Positions 8,407 to 18,819 are shown, numbered from the stretch's first letter. The stretch: DNA of 64,000 nt from an uncultured Nostoc sp. (GCF_937863485.1 NZ_CALMFY010000014.1:104379-168378); one strand, 5' to 3'. Numbers and translations: made by a program. The notes: generated by a model from the letters alone, not told the origin.

Positions 8407-8497
8407 CAGTTCAATATTTCAACTCCTCACTCATAACTTTCCTATTACTACTTGCTTAATGGCACCTTTTCGTAGTACATATATACTAAAGAAAATC

Positions 8498-8539
8498 CAG
8501 GAATACTCGCCCAAAAACGTTTTTGGGCGAGTATTCCTG
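8498..8539. terminator. 42-bp perfect palindrome between convergent genes
   Basis: The arm CAGGAATACTCGCCCAAAAA plus one C is followed immediately by its exact complement, giving 21+21 bp with no spacer. It lies between the convergent TPR and response-regulator genes, where a two-way terminator is expected. A T-run follows neither side, so a palindromic repeat element is the alternative. Confidence 0.6.
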
Positions 8540-8556
8540 AAATAAGTCGTTAATTC

Positions 8557-8961
8557 TCAGTGGTCGTCTGTGGGTAGAAGTGCGATGATTTGGTCAACAA
8601 ACAGTTGATGGTCAACAACTGGCTTAGAAATGTAGCCATCAGCGCCGCTTTGCTTGAGAAAGTTCTCGCGATCGCCTTCCATAGCATGTGCCGTCACCAA
8701 AATAATAGGTAAGTTTGCTGTTTTTGGATCAGATTTTAACATTTGTGTAATCTTGATTCCATCAACGGACTTACCTTGGTAAACACTTCTAGACAGAGAA
8801 ACATCCATCAAAATTAGGTCTGCTTCTCCAGATTGGGCAATTTTTATGACTTCTTCGACATTTTCAGTGTGTTTCACACCCAAACCGCCACGCTTGGACA
8901 AAATCTTGGAAAAAACGCGAGCATTAATTAAATCGTCTTCGACAATTAAAACAGTTTTCAT
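8557..8961 (-). CDS. Single-domain CheY-like response regulator
   Basis: 134 aa from ATG 8961 (MKTVLIVEDD). An upstream in-frame TTG at 8994 is less likely. Receiver landmarks are the acidic pair D9-D10, phospho-acceptor Asp53 (LILMDVSL), the Thr in LVTAHAM and the Lys in YISKPVV. There is no output domain, so it probably acts by protein contact or in a phosphorelay. The inserted segment 'RSVYQGKSVDGIKI' between beta3 and alpha3 is longer than in CheY. No kinase gene is adjacent, so the partner is unknown. Confidence 0.88.
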   Translation of the reverse strand: MKTVLIVEDDLINARVFSKILSKRGGLGVKHTENVEEVIKIAQSGEADLILMDVSLSRSVYQGKSVDGIKITQMLKSDPKTANLPIILVTAHAMEGDRENFLKQSGADGYISKPVVDHQLFVDQIIALLPTDDH

Positions 8962-9244
8962 GAGAATTTTACTTATAGAGGTGAGGGAATTCAAGAATTC
9001 AAAAATTCAAAATTAACAAATGCAATCATGGTAAGTATCATGGCTACTAAGTGTATATAGATTATACTCGTGTGATCCTTTTTAATAGTCAATGTGCATC
9101 CTGGTCATCAAGGATGATACTACTGCTTTTTCTTCTGTAACCATCAAAATTTTGTTATGAATCCTATTTGATCCGTTATGCTGTGGTTGCTGCAATATTG
9201 GGTTCCGCCGGCTTTTGTGTAGTTAAATTTCAGGGAAAAAACTC

Positions 9245-11812
9245 ATGGCAAAACAGTTAAACCTTCTCTCAACGGGACAGGTCATTACAACAGCCCTGCA
9301 CACGGAGATGCAACGGTCTTATCTAGAATATGCCATGAGCGTGATTGTCGGGCGAGCGCTACCAGACGTGCGTGATGGCTTAAAACCAGTGCATCGTCGC
9401 ATTCTGTATGCAATGCACGAACTTGGTTTAATACCAGATAGACCTTATCGAAAATGTGCCCGTGTAGTAGGTGATGTGTTAGGTAAATACCATCCTCACG
9501 GCGACCAATCAGTTTACGATGCTTTAGTAAGGCTGGTGCAGGACTTTTCTAGCCGCTATCCTTTACTAGCAGGACACGGTAACTTTGGCAGCGTCGATAA
9601 TGACCCGCCAGCGGCGATGCGCTACACAGAAACGCGCCTCGCACCCATCAGCCATGAGGGAATGCTGACAGAAATTGGCGAAGAAACTGTGGAATTTGTC
9701 GGGAACTTTGATAATTCCCAGCAAGAACCAACGGTGCTACCCGCTCAGTTGCCGTTTCTGTTGCTGAATGGCTGTTCTGGTATTGCTGTGGGCATGGCGA
9801 CAAATGTACCACCGCACAACTTGGGGGAAATTGTCGATGGGTTAATTGCCTTTATCGACAACCCAGATTTGTCAGATGAAAAGTTATTCGAGTTAATTCC
9901 AGGGCCAGACTTTCCCACTGGTGGGGAAATAATTGGTGAGACTGGAATTCGGGAAGCATACACCACAGGTAAGGGTGGGATTTTACTGCGGGGAGTTGCG
10001 ACTCTAGAAGAAATTCCAGCCACTAAGGGAAGCAAGCGACGGACGGCAATTATCATTACAGAATTGCCATATCAAGTGAATAAGGCTGCCTGGATTGAGA
10101 AGGTAGCGGACTTAGTAAATCAAGGTCGCCTGCAAGGAATTTCTGATCTTCGGGATGAGAGCGATCGCGAAGGGATGCGGGTAGTAATTGAACTCAAACG
10201 CGATACCAATCCCCAAGAAGTTCTCCAGCATTTATATCACCAAACTGCTTTGCAAATGACTTTTGGGGCAATTCTTCTAGCAATAGTAGATGGACAACCC
10301 CGCCAGTTAAGTTTGCGTCAACTGTTGCAGGAGTTTTTGAGTTTCCGAGAACAGACGCTGAACCGTCGCTACAATTACGAGTTGGGGAAGGCCCAAAGTC
10401 GTGTGCAGTTGGTGGAAGGTTTACTCAAAGCACTATCTAATTTGGATCAGGTAATTGAAATTTTACGGCAAGCTCCCGATGGAAGTACGGCAAAAATAAA
10501 TCTTTGTAGCAGACTGGATTTGAGTGAGGTACAAGGAGATGCAATTTTGGCTATGCCATTGCGCCGCCTCACCAGTTTAGAACAGCAAAATTTGCAGCAG
10601 GAATTTGAGCAGCTAAGTGAACAAATTAGATTGTTAGAGCAATTGCTCAATGATCGCCGAGAATTACTCAAGGCGCTGAAAAAAGATTTGCGATCGCTCA
10701 AGCGCAAGTACAGTGATCCGCGGCGGACAAAACTAGCGCCTACCAGTAGCGAGACAAGGATACAAGAGGATAAAGGGATAAGGGGACAAGGAGTAGAGGA
10801 TGGTGAGGAAAATCCAAAATCCAAAATCCAAAATCCAAAATTAGAACAGCCAGCAGAGGAAGCGGTTTTAGAGTTTACCCAACGGGGTTATGTCCGCCGC
10901 ACTCAGCCATCTGGGAGAAAGTCAAAAGCTGAAAATGGTCTACATGATAATGACTTCATTATCCAAACAGTGTTGACCAATACAGAGAAAGACTTGCTAA
11001 TACTAACTGCTGGCGGCAAAGTCTACCCTGTGAATGTGGGAGAAATTCCCCCAACCACTGGACGTTCTCCACGGGGAAAACCTTTGATTACTATGCTCAG
11101 TAGTACTGCTCAAGGTGCTCAAGAAGCTGTGGTCAGCCGCTTTTTGCTCCCGGAAAATCTTGAAACTAGCCAGATGATTCTTTTAACAAAACAGGGACGA
11201 ATTAAGCGTCTGTCTCTGGGAGAATTTACTGACCTGACTCGGCGCGGAATCACGATTTTGAAGCTCAAAGACGATGATGAATTGTCATTTACCCAGTTCA
11301 CCACTCCAGGGGAGCATCTGATTTTAGCTAGTTCAGGTGGGCGACTGTTGCGCTTTGCAGTCAATGATGAACAATTACCGATTATGGGTCGCACAGCGAT
11401 GGGTTTACAAGCATTTCGGCTATTGAAAAATCAGCAAATGGTTGGCTGTGTCACTGTCGCCAAAGATGACCAGCTGCTGTTAGTTACTCAAGAAGGATAT
11501 GCAAAGCGGATGGCTGCGAGTCAGTTAAGAGCGGCTAATCGCGGTGATTTAGGCACGCAAGCGCTGAAATTTGCCAGCAAAACCGACAACTTAGCTGGTA
11601 TGGTCATGGCGATGCCTTCTCTACGAGACGCTACGCGAACGGCGGGCTACGCCAACGCATCTGGCGAGATAGCTTTAGTGACGAATAAAGAGCGGGTAGT
11701 GCGGATACCTGTGGAAACAGTGCCAATCTTAGGTAGAGATGTCAAAGGTGAAAGCATCCTCCAACTCAACCGCGATGAAAAAATCATCACCGTCGCTGAA
11801 GTGCGAACTTAA
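9245..11812 (+). CDS. gyrA: DNA gyrase/topoisomerase IV subunit A
   Basis: Type IIA topoisomerase A subunit (855 aa), which cuts and reseals DNA with the GyrB subunit to introduce or remove supercoils. The N-terminal breakage-reunion domain starts with [29 protein letters not shown]. The catalytic tyrosine is Tyr127 (AMRYTETRL), followed by the coiled-coil gate and then a C-terminal beta-pinwheel from about residue 545. Two segments look foreign. About residues 505-535 are a charged, repetitive linker encoded by direct repeats including AAAATCC heptamers. About residues 792-808 ([16 protein letters not shown]) are encoded by a dispersed cyanobacterial repeat. Both keep the frame. Cyanobacteria can carry two A-subunit paralogues. 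The GyrA name is likely but ParC is not excluded, since I cannot identify a clean 'QRRGGKG' GyrA box. Confidence 0.9.
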   Translation: MAKQLNLLSTGQVITTALHTEMQRSYLEYAMSVIVGRALPDVRDGLKPVHRRILYAMHELGLIPDRPYRKCARVVGDVLGKYHPHGDQSVYDALVRLVQDFSSRYPLLAGHGNFGSVDNDPPAAMRYTETRLAPISHEGMLTEIGEETVEFVGNFDNSQQEPTVLPAQLPFLLLNGCSGIAVGMATNVPPHNLGEIVDGLIAFIDNPDLSDEKLFELIPGPDFPTGGEIIGETGIREAYTTGKGGILLRGVATLEEIPATKGSKRRTAIIITELPYQVNKAAWIEKVADLVNQGRLQGISDLRDESDREGMRVVIELKRDTNPQEVLQHLYHQTALQMTFGAILLAIVDGQPRQLSLRQLLQEFLSFREQTLNRRYNYELGKAQSRVQLVEGLLKALSNLDQVIEILRQAPDGSTAKINLCSRLDLSEVQGDAILAMPLRRLTSLEQQNLQQEFEQLSEQIRLLEQLLNDRRELLKALKKDLRSLKRKYSDPRRTKLAPTSSETRIQEDKGIRGQGVEDGEENPKSKIQNPKLEQPAEEAVLEFTQRGYVRRTQPSGRKSKAENGLHDNDFIIQTVLTNTEKDLLILTAGGKVYPVNVGEIPPTTGRSPRGKPLITMLSSTAQGAQEAVVSRFLLPENLETSQMILLTKQGRIKRLSLGEFTDLTRRGITILKLKDDDELSFTQFTTPGEHLILASSGGRLLRFAVNDEQLPIMGRTAMGLQAFRLLKNQQMVGCVTVAKDDQLLLVTQEGYAKRMAASQLRAANRGDLGTQALKFASKTDNLAGMVMAMPSLRDATRTAGYANASGEIALVTNKERVVRIPVETVPILGRDVKGESILQLNRDEKIITVAEVRT
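10757..10842 (+). repeat. STRR-like direct repeats inside gyrA
   Basis: Within the coding frame, imperfect 'GGATAAGGGGACAAGGAG'-type units (10757-10795) are followed by four copies of the heptamer AAAATCC (about 10809-10842). The same heptamer, in reverse orientation, recurs at 40112-40141 and 54945-54993 in non-coding DNA. It encodes the linker between the two GyrA domains. Confidence 0.75.
11618..11665 (+). repeat. Dispersed cyanobacterial repeat translated within gyrA
   Basis: The stretch beginning TCTCTACGAGACGCTACGCG and running on through GGCGGGCTACGCCAACGC matches in style the non-coding repeats of this window: CTACGACGGGCTACGCCTAC near 54545, CTACGACGGGTTACGCCTAC near 31035, and GGAGACGCTAGCGCGAACG near 58003. 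Here it is in frame in the C-terminal domain of GyrA. Confidence 0.7.
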
Positions 11813-11945
11813 TCAAGGTGAGTTTCTATTTTTGTAGGGCTTGCCTCGAAAAGAAGTCTCCGACTGGGAATGTCTTTCGAGAGGGCTGCCGCCTCCCAAA
11901 TTGGCAGCATAAAATATTGAGATAGTGCTTACCTAAGCTAGATTT

Positions 11946-11978
11946 AGATCCCCGACTTCTTGAAGAAGTCGGGGATCT
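11946..11978. terminator. Perfect hairpin downstream of gyrA
   Basis: AGATCCCCGACTTCT and its exact complement flank a three-base loop (TGA). A diverged copy of the same element (CCCGAC...GTCGGGGATC) lies at 15630-15662 and is followed by TTGTTTTTT. It is probably a dispersed palindrome that can act as a terminator; it lies 134 bp after the gyrA stop. Confidence 0.5.
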
Positions 11979-12393
11979 GAGCAGCAACTTTTGCTTAGGG
12001 ATTTCCAACAAATAAATTATCCAATCTTGTGGGGGATTTTTTTATTTGGAAGTCCCTTAAGTAAACTTGACACTCTGCGGTCTGTTCGCCCAAAGGGCTG
12101 TAGGGAGAAGACGCGCAGATTCTTCAAGATTCCCTTAAAAAGGATAGTCAAATATCCCCCTAAACGCTCAAAACAACTACTAATACGACCAATCCAAAAA
12201 AATATTTGACAATTGATATCAATAAGCTAATATTGTCTATGATGCTAAAAATCCAAATAGTATTTTTCTACCTCTGTAAATCTAACTGAAGGCAGATGTT
12301 TTTATGTGTATAAATCGCTATTTCTACTTATGTCAAGCTATGGAAACAAAAATATAAAAAATGTTGCTTTTACGAAAATATTTGTTATATTAG

Positions 12394-12411
12394 TTTACAT
12401 AAAGCAACAAA
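12394..12411 (+). promoter_or_regulatory. HLR1-like site upstream of hli
   Basis: TTTACATA-AA-GCAACAAA fits the two-repeat HLR1 pattern bound by the response regulator RpaB: (T/G)TTACA(T/A)(T/A), two bases, then a second such octamer. The first octamer is perfect and the second matches six of eight. It ends 29 bp before the hli start codon and follows a possible -10 (TATATT, about 12386-12391). That placement suits repression in low light. Confidence 0.4.
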
Positions 12412-12440
12412 CCTTAAGAATCAAATTTGGAGTTCCAGCC

Positions 12441-12626
12441 ATGACAAATGCAAGCACAACAAAAGTAACTACTCCTATAATTGAAGATCGCAACGCTTGG
12501 CGCTGGGGCTTCACCCCACAAGCAGAAATCTGGAACGGTCGCTTGGCAATGATTGGCTTTTTGGCAGCCGTTTTGGTTGAGCTTTTTTCTGGTCAAGGCT
12601 TTCTACATTATTGGGGCATCCTATAA
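12441..12626 (+). CDS. hli: High-light-inducible one-helix protein (Hlip/Scp)
   Basis: 61-aa thylakoid protein of the chlorophyll a/b-binding superfamily. The single helix carries the signature [20 protein letters not shown], with the chlorophyll-ligating E, N and R residues. An N-terminal soluble stretch contains [11 protein letters not shown]. The start is fixed by ATG 12441 with GGAG seven bases upstream; the longer open frame upstream has no such signals. Hlips bind chlorophyll and carotenoid and protect photosystem assembly under excess light. An HLR1-like motif upstream and a strong terminator downstream indicate a monocistronic unit. Confidence 0.93.
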   Translation: MTNASTTKVTTPIIEDRNAWRWGFTPQAEIWNGRLAMIGFLAAVLVELFSGQGFLHYWGIL

Positions 12627-12653
12627 GTTTTAATATTCAATATGACCTATAAA

Positions 12654-12694
12654 TAAAAAAACCTGGAGTGCTAATTCACTACCAGGTTTTTTAT
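12654..12694. terminator. Bidirectional rho-independent terminator between hli and sigA
   Basis: The stem ACCTGGAGTG / CACTACCAGGT (one bulged A) is flanked by AAAAAA on the left and TTTTTT on the right. It can stop both the hli transcript and the convergent sigA transcript. Confidence 0.88.
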
Positions 12695-12743
12695 TTGTTT
12701 GTGATTAGTCATTCGCTTTAAACAAATGACTAATGACTAATAA

Positions 12744-13910
12744 TTACCGAATATATTCCTTGAGAACGCTGTTGCGATTTGGATGGCGTAACTTGCGGAG
12801 TGCTTTCGCCTCAATTTGACGAATCCGTTCGCGGGTGACATTGAAAATCTGTCCAATTTCCTCAAGGGTCTTCATCCGACCATCATCCAAGCCGTAACGC
12901 AGTCTGAGGACATCTCGTTCACGGGGACTGAGACTGTCGAGGACTTTTTCAAGGTCTTCGCGCAGAAGATTTTTGGAAACTTGGTCTTCTGGTGTCTCAC
13001 CATCGGATTCAATAAAATCGCCCAATCGAGAATCTTCTTCTTTCCCAATGGGCGTTTCTAGTGAAATGGGTAACTGGGCGGATTTAGCAATAAACCGCAA
13101 CTTCTCAATGGTCATTTCCATGCGAGTGGCGATTTCTTCTTCGGTGGGTTTGCGACCCATTTCTTGAGACAGCAGCTTGGTAGTTTTCTTAATCCGAGAG
13201 ATGGTTTCGTAGAGGTGAACTGGAAGGCGAATAGTGCGGGATTGATCTGCGATCGCGCGGGTAATTGCTTGACGAATCCACCAAGTAGCGTATGTAGAGA
13301 ATTTGTAACCTTTTTCGTGGTCAAACTTTTCAGCGGCGCGAATCAAACCGAGACTGCCTTCCTGAATCAAATCTTGGAATGACAAACCACGATTCATGTA
13401 TTTCTTAGCAATTGAAACCACAAGACGCAGGTTAGATTGCACCATCTTGTCTTTCGCCCTGCGACCAACATGCAGGCGATAACGAAAGGCTGGTAGTGGT
13501 AGTTGCACTGCTTCTGCCCATTCACTATCTCGAGGATCGCGATCCAACTGTTCTGAGAGTCTTTCCCGCACCCTCTCTAATTCCAGCAAATCGGCTATTT
13601 TCCGCGCCAATTCAATTTCTTCGTCTGCCCGCAACAGCCGAATTCTCCCAATTTCTTGCAAGTAAAGCCGAATTGAATCTTCAGTGTAGTGCTTTTTCTT
13701 GCTTTGTGTCCGACGACGCGATTTAGCGGCTTTTCCAGACTTTGCGTCGTCCTCATCAGACTGAGGCTCTAAAAATTCATCGTCACCTTCATCGATGATC
13801 AGCAAGTCCTCTTCATCGTCTATTAAGAGTTCTTCTAACTCGAGCTCAGGCTGATTCATTATTTCTAGGTCAGGCTGATAGCTTTCGAGTACGTTGTTAG
13901 CCTGGTTCAT
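12744..13910 (-). CDS. sigA: Principal (group 1) RNA polymerase sigma factor SigA/RpoD
   Basis: Housekeeping sigma-70 factor (388 aa). The acidic N-terminus is followed by sigma region 1.2 ([18 protein letters not shown]). Region 2 has the core-binding and melting sequence [26 protein letters not shown] and [14 protein letters not shown]. Region 3 follows. Region 4 ends in the helix-turn-helix [20 protein letters not shown]. The segment [18 protein letters not shown] places it in group 1 or 2, and the acidic N-terminal extension and position support group 1. The upstream spacer is almost 1.9 kb to the next recognised gene, and a long, multi-promoter leader is common for cyanobacterial sigA. 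Confidence 0.95.
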   Translation of the reverse strand: MNQANNVLESYQPDLEIMNQPELELEELLIDDEEDLLIIDEGDDEFLEPQSDEDDAKSGKAAKSRRRTQSKKKHYTEDSIRLYLQEIGRIRLLRADEEIELARKIADLLELERVRERLSEQLDRDPRDSEWAEAVQLPLPAFRYRLHVGRRAKDKMVQSNLRLVVSIAKKYMNRGLSFQDLIQEGSLGLIRAAEKFDHEKGYKFSTYATWWIRQAITRAIADQSRTIRLPVHLYETISRIKKTTKLLSQEMGRKPTEEEIATRMEMTIEKLRFIAKSAQLPISLETPIGKEEDSRLGDFIESDGETPEDQVSKNLLREDLEKVLDSLSPRERDVLRLRYGLDDGRMKTLEEIGQIFNVTRERIRQIEAKALRKLRHPNRNSVLKEYIR

Positions 13911-14040
13911 GCCGCGTTCCTCATGCTCCTTGCAGAATCAATTACTCAAGATGTGTTTACTGCTCTTTTAAACGAGCTAGTTGTCAATCGAAAATAAGCT
14001 TTTTGGCAGATTTGCCAGAAATATTTTCGGACGTTTTGCA

Positions 14041-14061
14041 CCTCCAGTCGGAGGGTTTTTT
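14041..14061 (+). terminator. Terminator-shaped hairpin on the plus strand upstream of sigA
   Basis: CCTCC-AGTC-GGAGG followed by G and six T. It is oriented to stop a plus-strand transcript, antisense to the sigA leader, and no plus-strand gene is visible upstream. It may end a small antisense RNA or shield sigA from read-through. Confidence 0.5.
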
Positions 14062-15676
14062 AGTTTAGTTTAAGCAACTACTAAAGGTGACTTACTCACC
14101 TTAGTAAATGTTATATGTGTTGCTATCACATATTGCTTTCAACTAACTGATCAAAAAAAAGACTCGCCTTTATCAAAAAACTTGCCACTCTATACAAACA
14201 AATTCAGACTTTTGGCAGATTTTCCTATAAAGACTCTTCCGATTGTAGCCTGTTTCACAGAAATTGCACTCTTTTTGTGTATTAATCATGAACTCCCACA
14301 GCAATTGTTAGCCACCATTACCAAAAAGACATTAAAAACGGGAATTATACCCTGAAATTTTTTCTCCACTTTTCGGAATTGCAGTGACGCTCTTATTACA
14401 TTACGAAGTAAGTACGCTTGCTTTGTCCGAATTTCATGTATTTTACACAACATTAATTACTTAGAAAGAGGGCATTGGAGGTTAATTCAGACGACAAGTC
14501 TTAATTTATCCATTTTTACATTTCCTTCATAAATTACGCATTCCTTAGACTAAAGCAGGTCTTGACCTTGGGTAAATACAACAAGGGTGATGGTGCTTGC
14601 CTGAAAGCAGTTAACCTTCTGCGTACTAATTACCTTAACTGAGGAGTTGAGGCTGTGGCATAATCAACCTGATAGCAGATCAATTTAGGTTTAACTAATT
14701 CGGCCTTATTCACAGGTTAGCGCACTGTGGCGATTTCAGCCCTATGAAACTTGACAAACTCTTCTTATTGTATACAAAGATATTTTAATCAATTCAAAAA
14801 CGATTTGTCTGCGAACTTACCAATATAGTCCTATTTAAGACAAAAGTTTATTAGATACATACGATACAATAGCGATCGCGACCGTAGTACATGAAGATAT
14901 TAACAAGTTTTCAGCCAGATGGTGCCTGCTTCCAACAGCCATCACCTCGAACAGAGAGAACCCAGAAGATTGCCTAATGATTTGGTTACAAAGCTTTTTT
15001 GCGTAATTAAATTGTAAATTTAAATACTTTTGTTTCGGTAATTTTCTGTCATCTTATTATCAGAAATCCTCAAGATATTTAATTAATTGCTGTTTGATAA
15101 ATGATATTCAGTTATTTTCTTAAAGCATAACAAATGTGTTTATAACTGGTGGGCCAAATTAATTAGCCAGTCAGTGCAGAAAGTATTGTCTGACTAAATT
15201 TCCAATAAAGTTGGTAGTTTTGCTAACAATAAAAATTGAACTTTTGTAAAATATTGACAATAAGCAAATTATATGAATATGAGCACTCATTTAACGCCCT
15301 TCTCACATTGCCAGAGGCTAGTACGCCACGGCGGAAATAGAGCAACCGTTTAAAAACCCTAAAGAGCTTATTCCGTAATACTTTTGACTTTTGACTTCCG
15401 CCTTGCGGTACTAGCGCCTGCCGTAGGATGCCCGAACGCAAGTGCATCTTTTCTCTTGAGAAGGGCTGTAGGGAGAAGACCGCGCCCGTTCCCCTTAAAA
15501 AGGCTTGCTCTAATTCCCTCCTTTTTAAGAAGGGTTAGGGAAGATCAAGCCTTAACGCAGGCGTATTGGAATATAAAGTCTTTACCAAAAGTCTGTTCCA
15601 GGAATCTTAATCAATACTTGAAAGCCACAGATTCCCGACAACTTTTACGAAGTCGGGGATCTTGTTTTTTACGAAT

Positions 15677-15694
15677 GATTTAGGACTGCTATAG
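15677..15694. repeat. Possible end of a small mobile-element remnant
   Basis: GATTTAGGACTGCTATAG is nearly identical (one base) to GATTTAGGATTGCTATAG at 19843-19860 and resembles the ends of the MITE-like element at 41701-41838. Only one end is seen here. Confidence 0.35.
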
Positions 15695-15793
15695 ATTAAA
15701 TGGGATGTAGACACTATAAAAAAGGTAATGGGCGATACGTTTTTACCCATTACCAATGTCACAAATTATTGGAGTAGTGTTAGGGAATTGATA

Positions 15794-17731
15794 TTAGATA
15801 TCTAGATCGGTGAAGTTGAGCTTAGAACCATAAGTTTCGATGAATTCTCGTCTGGGTGCAACACGATCGCCCATTAAAATTGTGAAGATGCGATCAGCTT
15901 CTGCGGCATCCTCAATTTCGACTTGCTTCATTTTGCGAGTCTCTGGGTTCATGGTGGTGTCCCAGAGTTGTTGTGGCATCATTTCACCCAAACCTTTGAA
16001 GCGTTGGATGGTATAGTTAGCGTTAGCAGGGAATTTGGCGATTGCTTGATTTTTTTCGCGATCGCTATAGCAGTACTCATGATTACGTCCCCGTTCTACT
16101 TTATACAGTGGGGGACAAGCAATATAAATAAAGCCTTGTTCGATCAGCGATCGCTGATATCGATAGAAGAATGTTAACAACAAAGTCCGGATGTGCGCTC
16201 CATCTACGTCAGCGTCCGTCATGATCACTATGCGGTGATAGCGCAGTTGAGTGGAATCGAATTCATCACCTTTGACACCTAAACCAAGTGCTGTAATTAA
16301 CGCTTGGACTTCGTTATTTTTATAGATTTTAGCATCGTCGGTTTTTTCAATGTTGAGAATTTTACCACGTAGAGGCAAGATAGCTTGAGTGCGGCGATCG
16401 CGCCCTTGTTTGGCACTCCCACCGGCTGAATCCCCTTCCACGATAAATATCTCAGATTCACTGGGGTCACGAGAACTGCAATCTGCCAATTTGCCAGGTA
16501 ACGGCGAAGATTCCAGTACTGATTTGCGTCGAACTAATTCCCGCGCATGACGCGCTGCTTCTGCAGCTTTGAAAGCTTGGATAGCTTTATCTAAAATTGA
16601 GTCTGCGATCGCAGGATGAAATTCTAGGTATTCGGTGAGGACTTCTCCCACCAGAGAATCAACAATTCCTCTAACTTCGGTGTTACCGAGTTTAGTCTTG
16701 GTTTGTCCTTCAAATTCTGGGTCTGGGACTTTAACGGAAATAACCGCAGTTAGACCTTCGCGGACGTGTTCACCACTGAGGTTTGGTTCATTCTCTTTAA
16801 TTTTATTGCGCTTGCGGGCGATCGCATTTAATGTCCGAGTCAGAACTGCTTTCAACCCTTCTAAGTGCGTACCACCATCAACGGTACGAATGTTGTTGGC
16901 AAAACCCAGCACATTATCCGTGTAAGCATCAGTACACCACTGCAAAGAAACTTCCACTTGTACATTGTTCCGTTCCCCCTGCACATAGATAATTTCTTCA
17001 TGCAGCGGCTGCTTCTCACGGTTCATGTAAGCGATGTATTCTTTAATACCACCCTTGTAATTGTAGGATTCTACTTTCGGTGTATCGCTTTTTAGCAGTT
17101 CTAAACGATGGTCAGTAAAGGTAATTTTGACACCTGCATTCAGATACGCCAACTCCCGTAGGCGACCTGATAAAGTGATGTAATCAAACTCAATATTAAT
17201 TGTAAAGATTTGGGTATCTGGCTTAAAGGTGACAGAAGTTCCGGTTCTAGCTTCTTTGTAAGGCTTGACTTGCAATTCTGTAACTGGGATACCGCGTTCA
17301 TAGCGTTGAATATGAACCTTTTTATCTCGCCAAACCGTAACTTCTACAACCTCAGATAGGGCATTAACAACAGAAATACCAACCCCGTGCAATCCTCCAG
17401 AAACTTTGTAACCACCGCCGCCAAACTTACCACCAGCGTGCAGTACCGTCATCACGGTTTCCAAAGCCGATTTCCCCGTGCGCGAGTGAGTATCAATGGG
17501 AATACCGCGACCATCATCTGTTACAGTCACGGAACCATCAGCGTTGAGATCCACCTCTATATGGGTGCAATAACCCGCTAAAGCCTCATCGATTGAATTG
17601 TCCACCACCTCGTAAACTAAATGGTGGAGTCCTCGCGGCCCGGTAGTACCGATGTACATTCCTGGTCGTTTGCGGACGGCTTCCAGACCTTCCAGAACTT
17701 GAATCTGATCGGCACTGTAACTGCTCGTCAT
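15794..17731 (-). CDS. gyrB: DNA gyrase subunit B
   Basis: ATPase subunit of gyrase (645 aa), partner of the A subunit. The start is ATG 17731 with AGGAG seven bases upstream; the frame is open further upstream without coding character. A GHKL ATPase domain ([55 protein letters not shown]) is followed by the transducer. The TOPRIM domain follows, with [15 protein letters not shown] and the metal-binding [18 protein letters not shown]. The C-terminal tail is [21 protein letters not shown]. There is no intein. It is divergent from miaA, with about 180 bp between start codons. Confidence 0.95.
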   Translation of the reverse strand: MTSSYSADQIQVLEGLEAVRKRPGMYIGTTGPRGLHHLVYEVVDNSIDEALAGYCTHIEVDLNADGSVTVTDDGRGIPIDTHSRTGKSALETVMTVLHAGGKFGGGGYKVSGGLHGVGISVVNALSEVVEVTVWRDKKVHIQRYERGIPVTELQVKPYKEARTGTSVTFKPDTQIFTINIEFDYITLSGRLRELAYLNAGVKITFTDHRLELLKSDTPKVESYNYKGGIKEYIAYMNREKQPLHEEIIYVQGERNNVQVEVSLQWCTDAYTDNVLGFANNIRTVDGGTHLEGLKAVLTRTLNAIARKRNKIKENEPNLSGEHVREGLTAVISVKVPDPEFEGQTKTKLGNTEVRGIVDSLVGEVLTEYLEFHPAIADSILDKAIQAFKAAEAARHARELVRRKSVLESSPLPGKLADCSSRDPSESEIFIVEGDSAGGSAKQGRDRRTQAILPLRGKILNIEKTDDAKIYKNNEVQALITALGLGVKGDEFDSTQLRYHRIVIMTDADVDGAHIRTLLLTFFYRYQRSLIEQGFIYIACPPLYKVERGRNHEYCYSDREKNQAIAKFPANANYTIQRFKGLGEMMPQQLWDTTMNPETRKMKQVEIEDAAEADRIFTILMGDRVAPRREFIETYGSKLNFTDLDI

Positions 17732-17913
17732 GTAAACTCTCCTGATGCGTGGGGTTGAACTCGCCAAAAGGCAAATGAAAGTCAAAACACTCCAAAATTG
17801 TAACACAAAAGCCTTGCTGGCGTCTGTAGGGCATTTTCAAGAGAAGTTTATACAGGGGTTGCACTGCCGTGGAAGAGGACGAGGATGAGCCGGATAAGGG
17901 AGATGAGGAAGAA

Positions 17914-18819
17914 ATGACTAAATTAATTGTGATATGTGGGGCGACGGCAACGGGTAAGTCAGGTTTAGCTTTGGCTTTGGCAATGCGGTTGGGTTCTGTA
18001 ATTCTCAGTGCCGATTCTCGTCAAGTTTACCGTGAGTTTGATATTGGTACGGCTAAAGCAACTGTGGTTCAACAAAAATTAGTGCCGCACTATCTAATAG
18101 ATATCTGCGATCCAACAGAGATGATGACAGTAGCAGACTACCAGGGGCAAACACAAGCTTTAATTGCTTCTGTTGATGTTACACCACTTTTACTAGTTGG
18201 TGGTACTGGTTTATATATACGCTCTATTGTCCAAGGGATGAGAATTCCTAGAGTCGCACCGCAAATAGAATTGCGATCGCAACTTGAATCTCTCGGTCAG
18301 CCTCAACTCTACGCAATGTTACAACAAGTTGACCCTGTTGCAGCACAAAAAATTCATGCTCATGATTCAGTGCGAACTTTAAGGGGATTAGAGGTATATT
18401 ATGTTACTGGATATCCAATTTCAGAACAACAAGGGGAGAATCCACCAAATTATCCAATTTTGCAAATAGGTTTGGATTGCGATGTTGAAAAGTTGAGAAA
18501 TCGGATTAAACAGCGTACCGAGCAAATGATAGCAGATGGTTTGGTCGCTGAAGTGGAGTATCTTTGTCAAAAATATGGCGCTGATTTGTCTTTGTTGAAT
18601 ACTTTGGGTTATCAAGAAATTAAGCAATATTTGGCTGGGGATATTTCTTTCGATGAAGCGAAAGAATTAACAATTTTGCATACACGGCAATTTGCCAAGC
18701 GACAACGCACTTGGTTTCGAGCATATCCGCAAATTGAATGGTTTGATGCAGATGATCCTGATTTATTAGAAAAGGTTTGGCATCGGATAAATGAGTTTAT
18801 AAGTTGCACAAATTCCTAA
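17914..18819 (+). CDS. miaA: tRNA dimethylallyltransferase MiaA
   Basis: Transfers a dimethylallyl group to A37 of tRNAs that read codons starting with U. The 301-aa protein from ATG 17914 (GAGGAA upstream) has the P-loop GATATGKS. It also has the substrate loop SADSRQVYREFDIGTAK, the conserved DICDPTEMMTVADYQ and the GGTGLYIRSI motif. Near the end it has NTLGYQEIKQYLAGDISFDEA and TRQFAKRQRTWFR. An in-frame GTG start at 17869 would add 15 highly acidic residues that are probably not translated. The upstream neighbour is the divergent gyrB. Confidence 0.94.
   Translation: MTKLIVICGATATGKSGLALALAMRLGSVILSADSRQVYREFDIGTAKATVVQQKLVPHYLIDICDPTEMMTVADYQGQTQALIASVDVTPLLLVGGTGLYIRSIVQGMRIPRVAPQIELRSQLESLGQPQLYAMLQQVDPVAAQKIHAHDSVRTLRGLEVYYVTGYPISEQQGENPPNYPILQIGLDCDVEKLRNRIKQRTEQMIADGLVAEVEYLCQKYGADLSLLNTLGYQEIKQYLAGDISFDEAKELTILHTRQFAKRQRTWFRAYPQIEWFDADDPDLLEKVWHRINEFISCTNS

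Larger units (their letters stand above)
11813..12440. other. Spacer between gyrA and hli with dispersed repeats
   Basis: 628 bp. It contains the hairpin at 11946-11978 and a GGGCTGTAGGGAGAAGAC block near 12098 that recurs near 15463. The last 150 bp are A/T-rich and hold the hli promoter. Open frames here have no recognisable protein character. Confidence 0.5.
13911..15793. other. 1.9-kb gene-poor spacer upstream of sigA and downstream of gyrB
   Basis: No recognisable protein gene. The visible content is: a terminator-shaped hairpin at 14041-14061; small hairpins AAGGTGA-CTTAC-TCACCTT near 14085-14105 and ATATGTG/CACATAT near 14115-14135; and a 28-codon open frame at 14891-14977 (begins MKILTSFQPDG) that I cannot assign. 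A cluster of dispersed repeats at about 15290-15700 includes GGGCTGTAGGGAGAAGAC, CCCGAC...GTCGGGGATC and a TTTAGGACTGCTATAG end. The half nearest sigA is expected to hold its promoters. Confidence 0.5.

Noticed and set aside
14891..14977. 28-codon frame beginning MKILTSFQPDG in the sigA spacer
   Set aside because: Too short, with no clear ribosome site and no known small protein match.
15223..15683. Two plus/minus open frames in the repeat cluster downstream of gyrB
   Set aside because: They run through dispersed repeats (GGGCTGTAGGGAGAAGAC and others) and lack start signals and protein character.
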